DNA of 64,000 nucleotides, from the NCBI GenBank assembly GCA_003254905.1, contig QANU01015990.1, forward strand, positions 8,923-72,922. Reading direction: 5' to 3'. The translations under genes and the position numbers were made by a program. Below are positions 23,147 through 35,535 of this stretch, piece by piece; within the stretch, counting starts at the first letter, position 1, and every line of letters starts with the position of its first letter. Under the pieces are notes generated by a model, which saw nothing but the letters and a program-made list of their open reading frames with translations, made no database searches and was not told where the DNA came from. The stretch is from Nissolia schottii (taxonomy: Eukaryota > Streptophyta > Magnoliopsida > Fabales > Fabaceae).

Positions 23147-23812
23147 ATGCCAAAGCATCATCCTCTAAAACAAGAAAAGAACAGCGAGAAGGGAAAAGCT
23201 CCAATACTGAAAAAAGAGAAGCTCAATTCCTATAAAAAAGTGAGAATCATATACAGTGATCCATACGCTACAGATTATTCGAGCGATGAAGAGGACAGGC
23301 AGCTTTTCAGAAGTGTCCTCCAACCAGACGGTACCAAGAGATTTTTTAAAGAAATCTTGGTTCCAAACATGCCTTTGAAATCAAATTCCAGTGGTCAAAT
23401 GATGACCGAAACGGGTCCAAACCTTTACCTAAGGGGCGTACATAGGAGGACCTCTGCCGCGACCAGCATGTACAAAGGTGTTTGGCGCAGGGAATCTGGG
23501 AGATTTGCTGCCGAGATTCGGGACCCGTTTAAAAGGGTCAGGGTGTGGCTCGGTACTTTTGATACCGAGCTGGAGGCCGCTGTGGCTTTTAGCAAAAAGA
23601 AGAACGAGTTTAGTAGTAGGAGACTGCTAGCCTTGCCAGAAAAGACGTCGTTCGAGGAGCCAGCTGCACCACAATCACTGTGCCACAATTTGAAGGGACC
23701 AAAGAACCCCGCGGCGGAGATGGTGTTTGACAATTACTTTGATGATTGTATTGTTTGTGATGCCAGTTGTAATATGGAAGCTGGCGAAGGTAGCAGCAAT
23801 AAACAGGAATAA
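23147..23812 (+). CDS. AP2/ERF transcription factor, CRF/group VI-L type
   Basis: Intronless frame of 221 aa from the first ATG at 23147; an in-frame TTG at 23135 is not a plant start. Residues 30-50 (KKVRIIYSDPYATDYSSDEE) match the N-terminal motif of cytokinin-response-factor-type ERFs (group VI and VI-L). The AP2 DNA-binding domain begins at ~108: MYKGVWRRESGRFAAEIRDP and VRVWLGTFDTELEAAVAF carry the beta-sheet residues that contact the GCC box. The last part is odd: where ERFs have AYDxAAxxxRGxxAxLNFP, this protein has AFSKKKNEFSSRRLLALPEK, so the end of the helix and the conserved tail are altered. A nuclear regulator is expected; DNA binding may be weakened. Closest family by memory is Arabidopsis ERF118-like. 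Confidence 0.88.
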   Translation: MPKHHPLKQEKNSEKGKAPILKKEKLNSYKKVRIIYSDPYATDYSSDEEDRQLFRSVLQPDGTKRFFKEILVPNMPLKSNSSGQMMTETGPNLYLRGVHRRTSAATSMYKGVWRRESGRFAAEIRDPFKRVRVWLGTFDTELEAAVAFSKKKNEFSSRRLLALPEKTSFEEPAAPQSLCHNLKGPKNPAAEMVFDNYFDDCIVCDASCNMEAGEGSSNKQE

Positions 23813-26278
23813 TTAGCCTAAGGGAATTCGAAGCAGCAGAAGGAGTTGAAGCAAATACGTAGTCTTTGATTCTATAGGCTTCTTTTTCTTTTTCGTTGGT
23901 AAGGGTAGGAGATCTAGGTCTCCGTTGGTTTTTTTTCTTTTCTTTTCTTTTCTTTCTGGGATGTTAGATGCGTCGTCCAAGATTTTGCTACATACTCGAC
24001 TAACATCTATAGTCAGTTTTGTCATTAATTATATATATGATGAATGGAGTTCAAAATTTGTTTAATTTTTGTTGTTGCAAAAGAAAATATTGTATGTCTT
24101 TTACTTTCAATTTTGTTGTGGCATGAACAATTCTATGAAGCTGAATGGTCGGTGTTTTGGACCAAAAATTAGGTTGGTAAACTTAGACGAAAATGTGAAA
24201 AATGATAAGAGATGAATAGAGAAATGACCAAGGGTTAATCAATTTAGGAGAACCAAACTGAGCCCCTAGAGCAGTCCTTGAACAGAAGACACCGCCACAG
24301 AACCTTATCATGAGATGATTTCATGGTTCAGTCACTGTAGTTTTTCCAAGACGCTCTTCTCTTTGTTCTATGTTCTCTCTATTCTTCTTCCCCCTCCTCT
24401 TTGTTCTTCATCTTCTCTGTCTCTTTATTCTCATTGGACTCCCTCCTTTTTATCCTCCTCTCTCTTGCCCTCTCTTTTTGGTTTTCCATCCCCCTTTTCC
24501 CTTTTTTTGCTGACCTCTCTCAATTTTTCAAGATGTAACCAATCTCATCTCCACACTCTACCTCTGTCAACCCCCCTTTTTCCTAGGCTTAGATTAGGTG
24601 ATTTCTCTCTCAAACTGGCAGTTCACTACCTAGGTCTTACTAGAGCATGGTGACGCTACAATGACTTGTCCCATCAAGCAAGCTTTCCGCAGCGTCCTTA
24701 AGAGGGATTTCCTCTCCCCTAGGCATCGCGCCTCCCCAAAGCCACCACTCTTGGACCTATGTACGTAGTTCTCCATACTGAGCCGAACTCCACTCGATCA
24801 TTCAAGTTCATTGGGCCTTGGTATCATCTGCGCCAGCCCGCAAACAAATTAGTGGGCCACAACTCAGTCCAATGGTAATCACAAAAAACTCATTTTTGTA
24901 ATGAGATAAAGTCTTTGTACCTCCTTAATTATGCTTTTGGGTCGCCCTAAATCTCGTCCCAAACAGTGGGCATAGTATAATTATTTAATTTGTTATGTCT
25001 TTTAGAAAGGTAACGCTGTGAAAATCAACCATTGCTAAAGAACGCTTAAATTTCCTTTAGTTTAGGCCTTGACTACGATAGTTGGATGCGTGGAACATGA
25101 AGAAAAAATGTTCCGATACCCTAATTATGATGTATGTATTTTGTTCATTTTCTCCCTTTTAGTTGAAGTGATTTCTCACACCAAAATCGATCAAGGATAA
25201 AACTTTGAGAATTATATTCTTGATTATTCAATTTATGAATTTGTGGTGCAGCTGATGACGACAATGTGTACATGTATGAATTTGGATAGTTAAATAAGCC
25301 ATATATATGAAAATAATAAACACCTTTTTGCATAAAAAGATATGATTATATGTCATTTGAAAAACATATTCAACTTATATTGTTATTAATTACTTGTTAG
25401 ATAACCAGAAACAAGACGAAATGCATTTTGTGATTGGAAAACATTTTTAACCTATATTGACAAAATATAGATATCGTATGCTAATCTGGGTGAGTGTGAA
25501 TTAGCATCAATATGAAAGAAAATATATTGTATATTTATGCAAAAGAGGTGTGTGGTATTAAATATTGATGTTCATAACTCTTGTGAGTTGTGACTAAACC
25601 AGCAAATTTATATATGATGCACTGTCCTTTAATTTATGTCGTTGGATCCATAAAATATTAACTTTTTTTTTGTCTAAATACTAATATTTATAGTTAACAT
25701 CGCTCTAATTATTTGGGCTTAAATTTACTTCATTCATTTGAAAGATAAAATATTTAAATTTTTGTTATGTATATTCATTTTTTATAAGATACCGTAAAAT
25801 ATAAGATTCACACCTTATTAAAAATCTTATTTCAATTTAAATCCCATGAGTACGTATAACATTTTCATATGTATATTTAAGTCCCATGAGTGTGAGTAAG
25901 GGATGCCTCACTTCTCTTCATCCCCCCCCCCCTTTTTTTTCAATACAATTTCTTCTTTGTTTCAATATACTATTTTCATGGAATAGTTGGAAGTGTTCAC
26001 AGCTACATGAACAGACCTGAACTTTTCTCATCATTTAATCAGCTTTAAGATTTACACAGAAACTTAAGAATTTCTGCTGCAAAGGATTTCAGTTACTATT
26101 TAGTATACTTTGAATCAAGATATTCCCTCATGATATATAGGCGGGGAAAGAAAATCTAACTAGGACATATATAGTCACAATTTTTTTTTATCTTTTAATT
26201 ATTATAATTAAGAAAAAACTTTGATAGGACCAATAGAAGGGAGAAGTCATAGATACTGAAGTCTTTTTAATTTGTTTT
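23813..26278. other. Intergenic DNA
   Basis: Includes pyrimidine-rich DNA (24310-24600) whose long frames are low-complexity Ser/Leu/Phe peptides, a C homopolymer (25922-25932), and AT-rich DNA. A moderately GC-rich part at 24650-24860 may be transposon-derived, but I cannot assign it. Confidence 0.5.
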
Positions 26279-26929
26279 TGTTCGCAAGTAATTCATATGG
26301 GGTACGAGGTTACCTGAATGGGTAAGGGAGGCACCTTGACGGAAGCTCTAAGTCTGAGGGCGAAGGCTCCGAGCGGGTTTGGAGGTCTGGACGAGGGCTC
26401 CGAGCGGGTTCGGAGGTCTGGATGAGGGCTTCAAGCGGGTTCCTTTCGGAGAGAGTGCGGCAGCGGGGTGTACCTGTAAAGGCACCTCGACGCTCAAGTA
26501 AGCACAAGGATTAGGAGAATTCTCTAAGAGGAGAGTGAGAGGTACCTGGTGACCTGAGGGGTCGTGTGCTTTTATAGATGAATTTAGAGTGCAAAGATAG
26601 AGGTAAGATAGAGATAAAGCGAGGGGGTTTGCTTATCCGCTCCCCGGTTTATCTTTTCCCACTTATTCAGGAGTTGGTTGCGGGCTGGGTAGGAGAGGTT
26701 GCCACTACCTCCTCTTGGCCTTGTTGGGCCGGACCGAGTTCGGAGTCTTTGGGCTTACGACCTTCTCCTCCTCTAAGCGCCATGAGGCTTCTCTCTTTGG
26801 GCCGATCCAACCAAGTGGAGAGCCTCTTCTGCTCCTTAGTGGGTTGGGCCCTTCGGGTCTTTAGCGAATGTGAGCTTATCTCCCTCTTAGAGGGTTAAAG
26901 CTCTCGGACTCGACTTTTTTTCGTTAACA
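26279..26929 (-). mobile_element. Solo LTR with perfect target duplication
   Basis: A 651-bp unit with ends TGTTCGCAAG and CGTTAACA (TG...CA), flanked by the direct repeat GTTTT at 26274-26278 and 26930-26934. On the minus strand it has a TATA box (CTATAAAAGC, ~26569-26578) and the U5 motif TGAGCGTCGAGGTGCCTTTA, CAGGTACAC, so it is a minus-oriented Tat-lineage LTR. No internal region remains, as after recombination between two LTRs. It is unusually GC-rich for this neighbourhood. Overlapping frames are not genes. Confidence 0.88.
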
Positions 26930-26934
26930 GTTTT

Positions 26935-29136
26935 AACTATCAAAGCACAATGAGATGGTGATATTTTACGAGGCGTAATCCACACCTTTGTGAGTTTTGA
27001 GTTTTGAGTGTGAATGTTGAGGTTTTATAATGCTAAAAATTAAATTAAGTAAATAATATATTTGAAAAGATTCACAAACTTAATGTCTTAAAGTTTTTGG
27101 TTAAGATATAGTGTATAATCTATTTTTATTTCTGTCTATTGATTTAAAATCTCCTATCGCTTTAATACCTAACAAGTGCTACCAGAGCACTTATTCGACA
27201 AGCTACAAGGGTGATGAAGACCCATAAACTTATTGTTTTAAAATTTTGAGTCAAGATGTGACACCTTTTATATCTTACTTAGTTCATTTATTTAAATCTC
27301 CTTTGATTTTCAACTCCCATCACCACTTTAAGCCCAACAGTGAATATAGTTGATATTCTATATTTTAATTGTCATACTATCATTTCTCGAATATAAATAT
27401 ACTTTGATATATTTTCACAGCCCAGTAATTAGTTTTTTGAAACAACTACGTTCAACCTCATTGCAAGAAAAGGGAAGGGATGATAAAGGCAATGGCTAGA
27501 AAATATATAAAACATAATATTCAGCCTGAATATATAAACAACAATAGCACCAAAATGTAGAGCAAAAGCATTAGCCCATCACATGCACGGGTGTTAAATA
27601 ATGGGAATAAATTCCATAAACCATGAGCGACCAAACTAAAACAAATGTCATCAATCATGCACAATAACCTTTTTCAGAATGAACTGGAAGTCTGGGAGAA
27701 AGCATTGAATTTTATCGTCAACTAAAATATACACGGAAAGACATGATTATAACCTAGAAACCAAAATTTATATGAATATAAGAAGAGTGAAATCTAATCT
27801 AGCAATTTAATTTTTAAATTTTCGTCTTTTATGCCACAAATCATTTACCAAAGAGAAAAATGTAAGCACTAAATTGCTAATCTTTTGCTAAAAGAAGTAT
27901 AGGGTCCAAGGGGAAACAATCACAACAAAATATCTTCGTTATTCTAAAGGGTGACATGAAATGTCATAAAATCAACTACAGCTTTAGAAACAATAAAAGA
28001 AGAAGGAATTTTGTATGAAAAATCTGAAGGAGTAAATTCAAAGAAAAACAAAATTCAAAGTATTTTCTTTAATTTTCTTTTTCTAGCAACCTATTCTTAT
28101 CCTTATATTGAGAATAACCTCAGGGGAATGGAAAATCTGATACAAGTCCCTACAACACACTTATTAGCTGCTGGATTTTCCAACTTTTGGGTAGAAATTT
28201 ACAATGATGACAATAAAATATATATTAGTGATTTTGAAGCTAAACTGTGTTATTATATATATATATATATATATATCCCTGTTTTGCAGATGCCATGCCC
28301 CCAAACAGTCCCTAATACATACAAGCATCAGTAATGTGGGGACAATTATTTGAAATTTGGAGACTATCACACTCACGAAGGTGTGAAATTTACTATAAGC
28401 CACATCGTGTAGACTCACACTTTATGAGTATAATTCTTTTAAATAATTGTCATCTTATCATTTCTCTAACAAATATCGTGAGTTGAAGAAGATAAGCTAA
28501 GAGAGAGTAAAAAAAAGTAATCAAAAGTCTTTCAATCCGTTAGAAATGTAAGCAACTAGGTACTTTTGATTAAATTAAGAAGCATGAGGTCGAAATTACA
28601 GAGGTGTGACTGGGGAATAATCATTCTGTGGGTGACATGCTACATTTTATGCTCACCCTTATAACATTGTCATTTTTGCCAGGATTAAAATATAAAATTT
28701 GACAGCCTCTGCACTTGTTGGGTCGTTGCATTCAGCAGCAAGGCATAATAAATGTATGGCAAAGTGACAATTACATTTCAGTATTAATGGTGGTCCCGTA
28801 CTTCTGTCATGAGATATAAAAGTGATCTCTCTATATACATATATGGGAGTAACTAACTCGGGTTCAAGTTAAATCAATATTATGCGACTCTTAGTGTTAA
28901 AGACAAGTGACCTATTTGACACCATAAATCTATAAACAATTGCTAAATACATTTAATTAACGAATTCATTGAAGCACGAAGAAGACAGTTCTGCTATATA
29001 ATCAAGTCACATATTTCATGATCCTAGCTATGCGTTATGGATTTAACTTAGTCTTGATTTATAACTCTTAGTACTGAGATTGACAAGGATGCACCACATG
29101 TCATTCCTCATCACATCTCAGGACAACCAACCAGAG
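26935..29136. other. AT-rich intergenic DNA
   Basis: No supported gene. A (TA)n run lies at 28254-28276, and the frames crossing it are spurious. Confidence 0.55.
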
Positions 29137-29560
29137 TGTTAACTATCTCGGAATTATTTCGTCCAAGAATAGTGACTATTCTATAATAACAAAGGTTATA
29201 AATAGTCACCACATATTTATAACGGAGGTTATACATTTCCATAATGTCATCAAAGCTTCAAAACAGTCCATTTACATTCAATTATGAGCTGTTATACACA
29301 TTAACTACCTACAAACGGTTAGGTATAAGAACAAACTATATATATAAAGCAGAAACATAGCATACAAGAGATACTTTTTGTTCATTTCTAATACTTATAT
29401 ACTATAAACACTTACTTAAGCGTCATAGTGTCTTTTGCAGGTACCCTGTCACCATCCAAGTTCCGATCAAGACTAAAGATTAAGTTCATCATCTCAACCT
29501 CTCGACTTGTGCTTGAGTTATGATCCATCTCAGTATAGGCCGAATAGTTCGTAGCACTAT
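29137..29560 (+). mobile_element. Degenerate Tat-like LTR
   Basis: Begins TGTTAACTATCTCGG, carries a TATA box (TATATATAAAGCAG, ~29338) and the U5 motif CACTTACTTAAGCGTCATAG, GCAGGTACC. This matches the architecture of the LTRs at 5971 and 26279. The end is not definable and no target duplication is seen. Confidence 0.5.
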
Positions 29561-30267
29561 GTAATCTATATCACTAATAGGATGGCTAGATCTAAGTTTA
29601 GTTCAAATATATGTACTAGTAGGTAACAAGGACAAAACCGAAGGATCAGGGTATCATTCAAATTGACTAGGAACTATGCCTGTTACAATTTTAGATATGT
29701 ATCCAAACATGACATCTTTAAAAAATAGCTTTTCTAATAAGCATGGGAAAACTAAAATCTGCCTGCAGGTTTTAGTTCCTGATCCTGATGCGTCCCTGTA
29801 ACGCTGCGCAGCTACAACAAATTAATGAGGGGTGGTAAGTTTTGTTGTTACTTCCTGTCATCACCACATTTTATTATAAGATACACAAAAATGAAATCAT
29901 AATAATTCAATTTGATAACTTTTAGACATTTATATTTACATAAGTATAAAATTTATCATCATTAAATCTATTATAAATCTCACACTTTTATAATCGTAAT
30001 TATTCAATAATTATCAAATTGAGTGAGTGATAGTAACACAACAAGAAAATATCACTCCTAATTTCAAGCACTTTTTTCTTTTTTTCAAATCCAATGTCCA
30101 AATCAAACTCCACCACCTTTAGGCCATCACGTGCATTCACCTAACACATAGGGGTCCAATTTATTGAGAGAATTGAAGAAAGGAATAGAAATCTAGCTAA
30201 GATCCCTTTTTTGTTTCTCCATCAATTCAACCCAAAAAAAAAGCCTCACAAGTCACCCAAAAAAAAA
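29561..30267. other. Intergenic DNA and 5' flank of the LysM gene
   Basis: No gene. The last part should hold the promoter and 5' UTR of the gene at 30268; an AAAAAAAA tract precedes the start codon. Confidence 0.5.
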
Positions 30268-33174
30268 ATGAGATCACAAAATGTGCATTTTCTTTCCCCT
30301 ATGATCCAGTGCATGCTAATTTTCAGTGCCTTCTTATGGCTCCAACAAGTGGAAGCAAAATCCACAATTGAACCATGTAGCTCCTCACACGCATGCCACT
30401 CGCTCCTCTCATACCTCTTGCCATGGGACTCCATGCTCTCCGAGATCGCCACCCGCTTCAACGTAACCGTCTCCGACATCATGGCCGCCAACTCCGCCTT
30501 CCCCATAAAGGCCTCACGTGCGCACGAGATCCTCAGGGCCAAGTCACGTGTCAGGATACCTATCACGTGCCCTTGCGTGGACGGCATCCGGAGGTCCATG
30601 TCAACAACTTACACCGTCAAGGCAGCCGACACCGTTGATTCCATATCAGACGGTTACGGCGGGCTCGTCAGCGGTGATCAGATCGAGAGCGTGAACGGGA
30701 TCAACGCCACCAACGCGTTGGAGGATGGCGGGAAGATCGTGATACCGCTGCCGTGCACGTGCATGAACAATGTGAACAATGGTGGGAGTGCGGTTTATAT
30801 GTCGTATGTGGTGCAGAGCGGGGAGAGCCTGGACAGCATAGCGGCGGTTTATGGCACCACTGTTTCGGATTTGGAGAGCGTGAATGAGCTTGGACAAGCT
30901 CAAGTTGATCCAGGAGACATACTAGCTGTTCCTATTGCTGGTAGGTACATGAAAATCATTGCATTAAACACACTGTTTGGTAAAGAATTAATTCTGTAAT
31001 TATACAAGTGTGCGATTTTTACTTCTACTCTAAAGTCCTTTTTGTTGTTTTGGTTACAAAAAATGTAGCTGAAAGTAGGTACCGATATACACTATGGTCT
31101 AGTAATACAATTGCTTCTCCTATTTGTAGAAAGTACAATTATTACAATAATTAAGATATCTTAATGAGAAAATTGTTCTCAATTTAAGATGAATTGAGTA
31201 AAGTATGCTGGACCACCTTGAAATGCTGCTAACTCTTCAATTACTCTCAATTGCGATCTTGTTTCCGATGGTTAATGTATGTATGTTTGGATTTTCTTTA
31301 GCTACTCCTAAATCATGGCGTGGGTAAAGTTAAAAAAAGAAAAATCTAATTCGACTTACCACAATATAATGTCAAGGATTTAAATTGTATATGAAATTTC
31401 TAAAGTTAGAAACGATTGTAATCAATGCTTATAACTTGAGGTGTTAAAGTAAGTGTTTGGGGGGTATATATTGTTCATACCAACAACTTCATGTCATTCT
31501 AGATAGGGGTAATTTAGGTATTTTATTTAATTTTTTGGTACTGTATCATAACGAGAAAAGCTACTTGCAGATGAAAAAATCATATACTTTCTTCAAGGAT
31601 TTGAAGAACTCATAAATTTGTTACAGTTTTTTGCTACTTCTGAAAGAGAAATTAAAAAAAAAGGATGATAGTAAAAATTGCTTAACAATTGAACTGCGAA
31701 ATCTATACAAAAGTATAGAATTTAGAGGTTAGATTGGGTTAGCCCTAATTTGACATAATTTACTTCTTAAGTGCAGTTGACCTTTTAAACTAGTCACGTG
31801 GCCTGCTAAGTTCTTGCATAAAAAATTAGGATTCTGTCATATCATATGGAACAGAGGGGTTGGTCCATTGCAACTAAAGGCAAAAAAGAAAAGACAAAAA
31901 CCTTTTGCTAATTATTTTAGATAAAGTACTATTTCCTTTGGGGATGCTGAGAGAGAGAATTTCATATTAAGATATAATGATTGATCAGATACATACATTG
32001 ACATAATCTTCTGTAGACTTGTACCGTTCTTTGCAGCGTGTTCATCAGCTACTCTGAATTGGTACAATGAGAGCTTGATAGTACCAAATGGCTCATACGC
32101 TTTAACTGCCACCAACTGCATCAAATGCACTTGTGCACCAATGGATCTCAAGTAAGCTACCACATTAGCTCTAGTTACATATGTATATGTATAAAAAAAG
32201 GGAGATTAATATATTGTTATTTATCCACAATGTAATAGTTATGCAATTATGTATGTTGTCGTATCAACAAAAATGATTAAATAACACGTGATTAGATGTT
32301 AATTTTAATTCTTTTATTACACAACAATTAAACTTATAAAAATGTAGTTATGAATTTTAGTTACAATATGCAAATTGATTGATAAGCTGTGACTGCTTAC
32401 TGTGTCGATTTAACCAGGATGCAATGTCTTCCTTCTGGATTGGATGTCCCCTGCTATAACTTACGTTGCAAAGGGTCCAATCTTATAATTGGGGAAGAAC
32501 ATGTGAAACATTCAAAAGCTGGTTGCAATGTGAGCCAGTGTGTTTACCGTGGCCATAGGGGTGGCAAAATTTTTAGTAGGTAAGCAATTTAAATGCACAT
32601 AATTAGATGCAAGTACCTCAAATACATAAGTGATTTGAAACAAAAGTTCATAATATTTCAGTAGTCATGCTATGATTCGATTTGCCCCATAGTATAAATT
32701 GTCACAAAATTTCTATTTTGGGCTTCAATTTTTGTTGAATTATATATGAGGTTGTCTTTCTTACACGATTTTATGTTCTCGTATTTCGCAGTATGATTCA
32801 CTCTTCCTACCTGCAGTGCCCGGGTAATTTTACTAGCGAACAAGATCCTTCATTGCTAGATTGCAAAAAGTTTCAAATTTCTGATGTGACTTGTTTCTTC
32901 CTTTTTAATATGCACCTTTTATTTTTGTTTGTTTGGTGCAGATAATAAAAGTTATGGTGGAGCACCATGTTGGCCACCCTCATCGTCACCAAATCCCGGA
33001 GACCCATTATTTGCTATGTCTCCAAATCCAAGCCCATTCCCCATGCCGGTTTCTGAGGCTGCACTAAGGACTCGTTCCTCTGATGGATGGCTTGGTCAAT
33101 TTTCATTTATCATCATTGTGATGCAGTTGTTCTTGCCAAAGCTTATCCTTTATTTTTTTAATGTGATTAGTTAA
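30268..33174 (+). CDS. LysM-domain GPI-anchored protein, LYM1/LYM3 type
   Basis: Five exons by canonical GT-AG sites: 30268-30940, 32037-32151, 32418-32579, 32792-32823, 32942-33174; all phases close to give 404 aa. Start is the ATG at 30268, not the in-frame TTG at 30211. Residues 1-30 are a signal peptide (hydrophobic MLIFSAFLWL, cleavage after VEA). Three LysM units follow at ~48-100, ~115-162 and ~180-223, separated by CxC motifs (C101/C103, C163/C165). Exons 2-4 encode the Cys-rich region (IVPNGSYALTATNCIKCTCA, SAGCNVSQCVYRG), and the hydrophobic C-terminus (FIIIVMQLFLPKLILYFF) after a Ser/Pro stretch fits a GPI signal. LYM1/LYM3 and rice LYP4/LYP6 sit outside the plasma membrane and bind bacterial peptidoglycan with a LysM kinase partner; that role is inferred by family. 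No breaks seen. Confidence 0.92.
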
Positions 33175-35316
33175 TGTAGGTAGCTGAGAATAAGACATAT
33201 CTTGTATTCAATTCAACCTAAACCCTTTCCTCCATTTGGGTAAAAAAATGATTTCAGTGTGCAATGGTATTAGTACTAGCTTCAAAGGCCATTGTGGAAC
33301 TGCGTATATTGTTACTCAGCTAAGACCATTCCTTTCGTAGCTTGAACTGGTTTGAAAGCAGATTATCATCATATTTAATCCATCAATTCCGGTACGTGTC
33401 ACAACTCATTGTATTAATTTATTAGTCATTCACCATAGGATGATTTTAATATGTCATGAGCATGGGTTAGTGAGTTGATAAAGTGTCCTACAAACGAATG
33501 AATCCAACTATCATACCTCTTTTTAATATCGACCTGATACATAAGCTAATAATAGTTATAGAGAAAATAGTAAAAGCTAACGAGCTTTTGACAAATATTT
33601 TTGAACATAAATTCTTAAATTAGCCTCTTTTAAATTTTACATCTGACAAATAAATTCTTTTTAGTAAATTTAAAGAAATTTACACAAATGACAACAATAA
33701 ATTTATGAGCTTTTTTTTTAATTTATATACCCTTCGTTTATTATAGAGCCTACTTTTAACATAATGAACCCGATAACGTGTAATATAATAACGTAACAAA
33801 ATATTTATACTTTTCGCTAATCCAAATATCGCTCCTCATTCGTTTTACGGATCCTTTTTCATACTGAAGTGTAGATGAGTTGAGTAAACACCTGACGGAC
33901 CAATGAAAAGTACACTGACTGAAGAGGAACATAATAATCAGAGGTCAAGTTCTGGAATATAAGTACAAGATTTCTAAGCCTGACATGACAATAAGGATTT
34001 GGATAAAATACGGACAAATCTGACTGTGAACAGTAATTTACAAACAAGCGGAGGTTTTGATCTAAGAAGTGAGAGCTATGCATCATAGGCTTCACAAGCA
34101 ACAGATTTTGGCATTGATATCTTCCTCCAATTCTCACAAGAATATCTGATCACTCAATTACATTCATGTTGTCGTTGAAAGCATAACTGGTTACAGGTGT
34201 CATAAGATAACTTGCTCATATAGTTCCATCAATTCTGAAGATATTAAAATACCATTATCAGATTGATATTTACATATGATTCCCCAATATTAGCCACATG
34301 TCACGAGTTATTATTGTATAGTAACACAAAAAGTTTGTTCTATCTAGGCCTCTCTCCCCGAAGCTGTTAAGTAACAGATAAGGATATAGACTCTACGTGG
34401 CACTCATTGGAAGAGATTATTCACTGTGCATGCTTTTGCACACCCAACAGAAACAAAAAATAGCAACCCTCTAGGTTGCATCTATCATCTATGCAAAAAA
34501 TCCGAGCAATTTGTTGTTTTGATATATAGAAAAAAAATTATGGGCCCAAAAAAATATATATAAAAATTTATGGTGAACTATTCTTTGGACTTACTCCTAG
34601 AATATCAAAACCCAGGGTTGATTTGTATAGGCTATGTAGGCTTAATTATCTGCTTTGTTGAAAATATTTGTGTTACATCACGATTGCCTTTCATGCATGG
34701 AAACCTGAGTTAAGCAGGTTAACTTCTTCCAAGAAACTTCTTTGAAAAAAATGACAATATGATTATGACCTTGTTGTAAATTTTGAATCCAATGGTTGGA
34801 GATATATCCCTTTCTCTCCTGCCAGTGTGTAGTAGACATAATTAGCTTATATACATATACCAATCTCTATTATCCCCTGGGTTGTATAGGTACAAATACC
34901 ACACCGATATTGCGAACGGATAGGATAAACAAATTACAGTTATAAGATAAAGTTGTAATTTGATTCATTTACAATTAAACTTAATAATTTAGATGAAAAT
35001 TTTGTTTTTCTTAAGATTGTACTAGTAATGTTTGATCTACACGTACCGATAAGTATCCAACAAATACCAGTATCTGGTATGTACTTAATAATTATATGAG
35101 AGTAGACATACTCTTAGATATATATTATCTATTTTTTCTGATAATATCAATGTCAATATAGAAACAAAAAATTAAATGATTAGTCAATCTAATGGTTGGT
35201 TTTGAAGCTTAAAAAAGCTGAGTCAACAATATAATTAGATAAAGGAGATAAATTAATGCCAAATACCCAAATTTATCTAAATTAAGGCATACATAATAAC
35301 AACCACAAACCATGTC
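33175..35316. other. 3' UTR and intergenic DNA
   Basis: The first few hundred bases are probably the 3' UTR of the LysM gene. The rest is AT-rich without a supported frame. Confidence 0.5.
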
Positions 35317-35334
35317 TTATGGTTTAGATTCTCT

Positions 35335-35517
35335 TTTTTTTAGGTTGCTTACCCGGTATCCAAGGCTTAGCCTTGACTAATCCGGGTCGACCCGGGTCGC
35401 GCATCTGGCTATGGCGGGTGAGTCTCCCAGCGGGATAACTGTGTTCACAAGATTTCGAACTCGGGACCTTGCTTAAGCGATACCAAGCCGCTTACCACTT
35501 GGACCAACCCCCGTTGG
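35335..35517 (-). mobile_element. SINE with 18-bp target duplication
   Basis: A 183-bp unit flanked by perfect direct repeats TTATGGTTTAGATTCTCT (35317-35334 and 35518-35535). Read on the minus strand it starts AACGGGGGTTGGTCC, has an A-box-like TGGTCCAAGTGGTAAG near its start and a B-box-like GAGTTCGAAATC about 40 bp later (RNA polymerase III promoter), and ends CAACCTAAAAAAAA with an A tail. These are the defining marks of a tRNA-derived SINE moved by target-primed reverse transcription. A second, truncated copy lies at 47220. Confidence 0.9.
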
Positions 35518-35535
35518 TTATGGTTTAGATTCTCT

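Noticed and set aside
24315-24653. 112-aa frame resembling a membrane peptide
   Set aside because: Pure consequence of a pyrimidine-rich tract; no family resemblance.
30211-30267. N-terminal extension of the LysM protein
   Set aside because: Begins at TTG and would place a lysine-rich stretch before the signal peptide; the ATG at 30268 gives a proper secretion signal.
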